Assembly: GCA_002346225.1 (NCBI GenBank)
Contig: DDYY01000101.1
Span: 1-5,714, forward strand
DNA length: 5,714 nt
Direction: 5' to 3'
From: Bacteroidetes bacterium UBA3022
GTDB taxonomy: Bacteria; Bacteroidota; Bacteroidia; Chitinophagales; BACL12
Part shown: piece by piece, positions 5,669 through 5,714 of the stretch
How positions within the stretch are numbered: position 1 is the first letter of the stretch
Layout: the number at the start of each line of letters is the position of its first letter
Notes under the pieces: generated by a model
The model's database searches: none
The model's input: the letters and a program-made list of their open reading frames with translations, nothing else
What the model was told of the DNA's origin: nothing
Made by a program: the position numbers and the translations under genes

Positions 5669-5714
5669 ACATTCCCGAAAATGCCAAGCTTGCTTGCGCA
5701 TTTTTGGGAATGTA
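5668..5714. repeat. Long inverted repeat at the window edge, possibly incomplete
   Basis: Bases 5668-5684 (TACATTCCCGAAAATGC) pair with 5698-5714 (GCATTTTTGGGAATGTA) over 17 bp with one G-T/G-U position. The 13-base interior holds a further CAAGC/GCTTG pairing. The left arm starts on the last T of the preceding terminator, and the right arm ends on the last base of the window, so the true length is unknown. No T-run is visible after the stem. It may be a dispersed palindromic repeat or a second terminator for a convergent gene outside the window. Confidence 0.75.

Overview
The window looks like chromosomal DNA of a member of the Bacteroidota, most likely the Chitinophagales/Sphingobacteriales side, from a mid-GC and probably environmental organism. 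This rests on several things: a Bacteroidota-type -7 promoter box (TATCTTTG), genes without clear Shine-Dalgarno sequences, a tRNA gene with no encoded CCA, a DUF983 protein, and a PBP4-type carboxypeptidase ending in a KSG motif. The lineage is an inference; no species can be named from the sequence alone.

Layout. (1) Positions 2-877, + strand: the C-terminal part of a PBP4-family D-Ala-D-Ala carboxypeptidase/endopeptidase (dacB-like), cut by the window edge. (2) Positions 1624-864, - strand: a two-gene unit, a DUF983 zinc-ribbon membrane protein followed by a 123-residue unrecognised protein with a CxxC motif. The two overlap by ATGA, and the second gene overlaps the end of the carboxypeptidase gene tail to tail by 14 bp. 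(3) Positions 1648-5372, + strand: an exported 742-residue protein with a helical TPR-like N-terminal part and a C-terminal CAP (SCP/PR-1) domain, then a short NfeD-family membrane protein, then flotillin-like FloA. NfeD and FloA are 2 bp apart and are expected to act together in membrane microdomains. (4) Positions 5373-5714: no protein gene. This stretch holds a promoter-like box, a broken tRNA-Arg copy, an intact tRNA-Arg(ACG), a strong intrinsic terminator and a long inverted repeat that reaches the last base of the window.

The most unusual part is the tRNA region. A tandem copy of the tRNA-Arg gene, identical for 24 bp at its 5' end, carries a perfect 20-bp palindrome between the D-loop and the 3' side of the D-stem. 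There is no target duplication. The copy also has two small deletions in its anticodon arm and no recognisable 3' part. The best promoter-like box lies upstream of this dead copy, so the live tRNA may be read through it. The intact tRNA replaces the near-universal elbow pair G19-C56 with A19-U56, a covarying exchange. The protein genes are mostly recognisable families in plausible arrangements; no new multi-gene system can be claimed from them.
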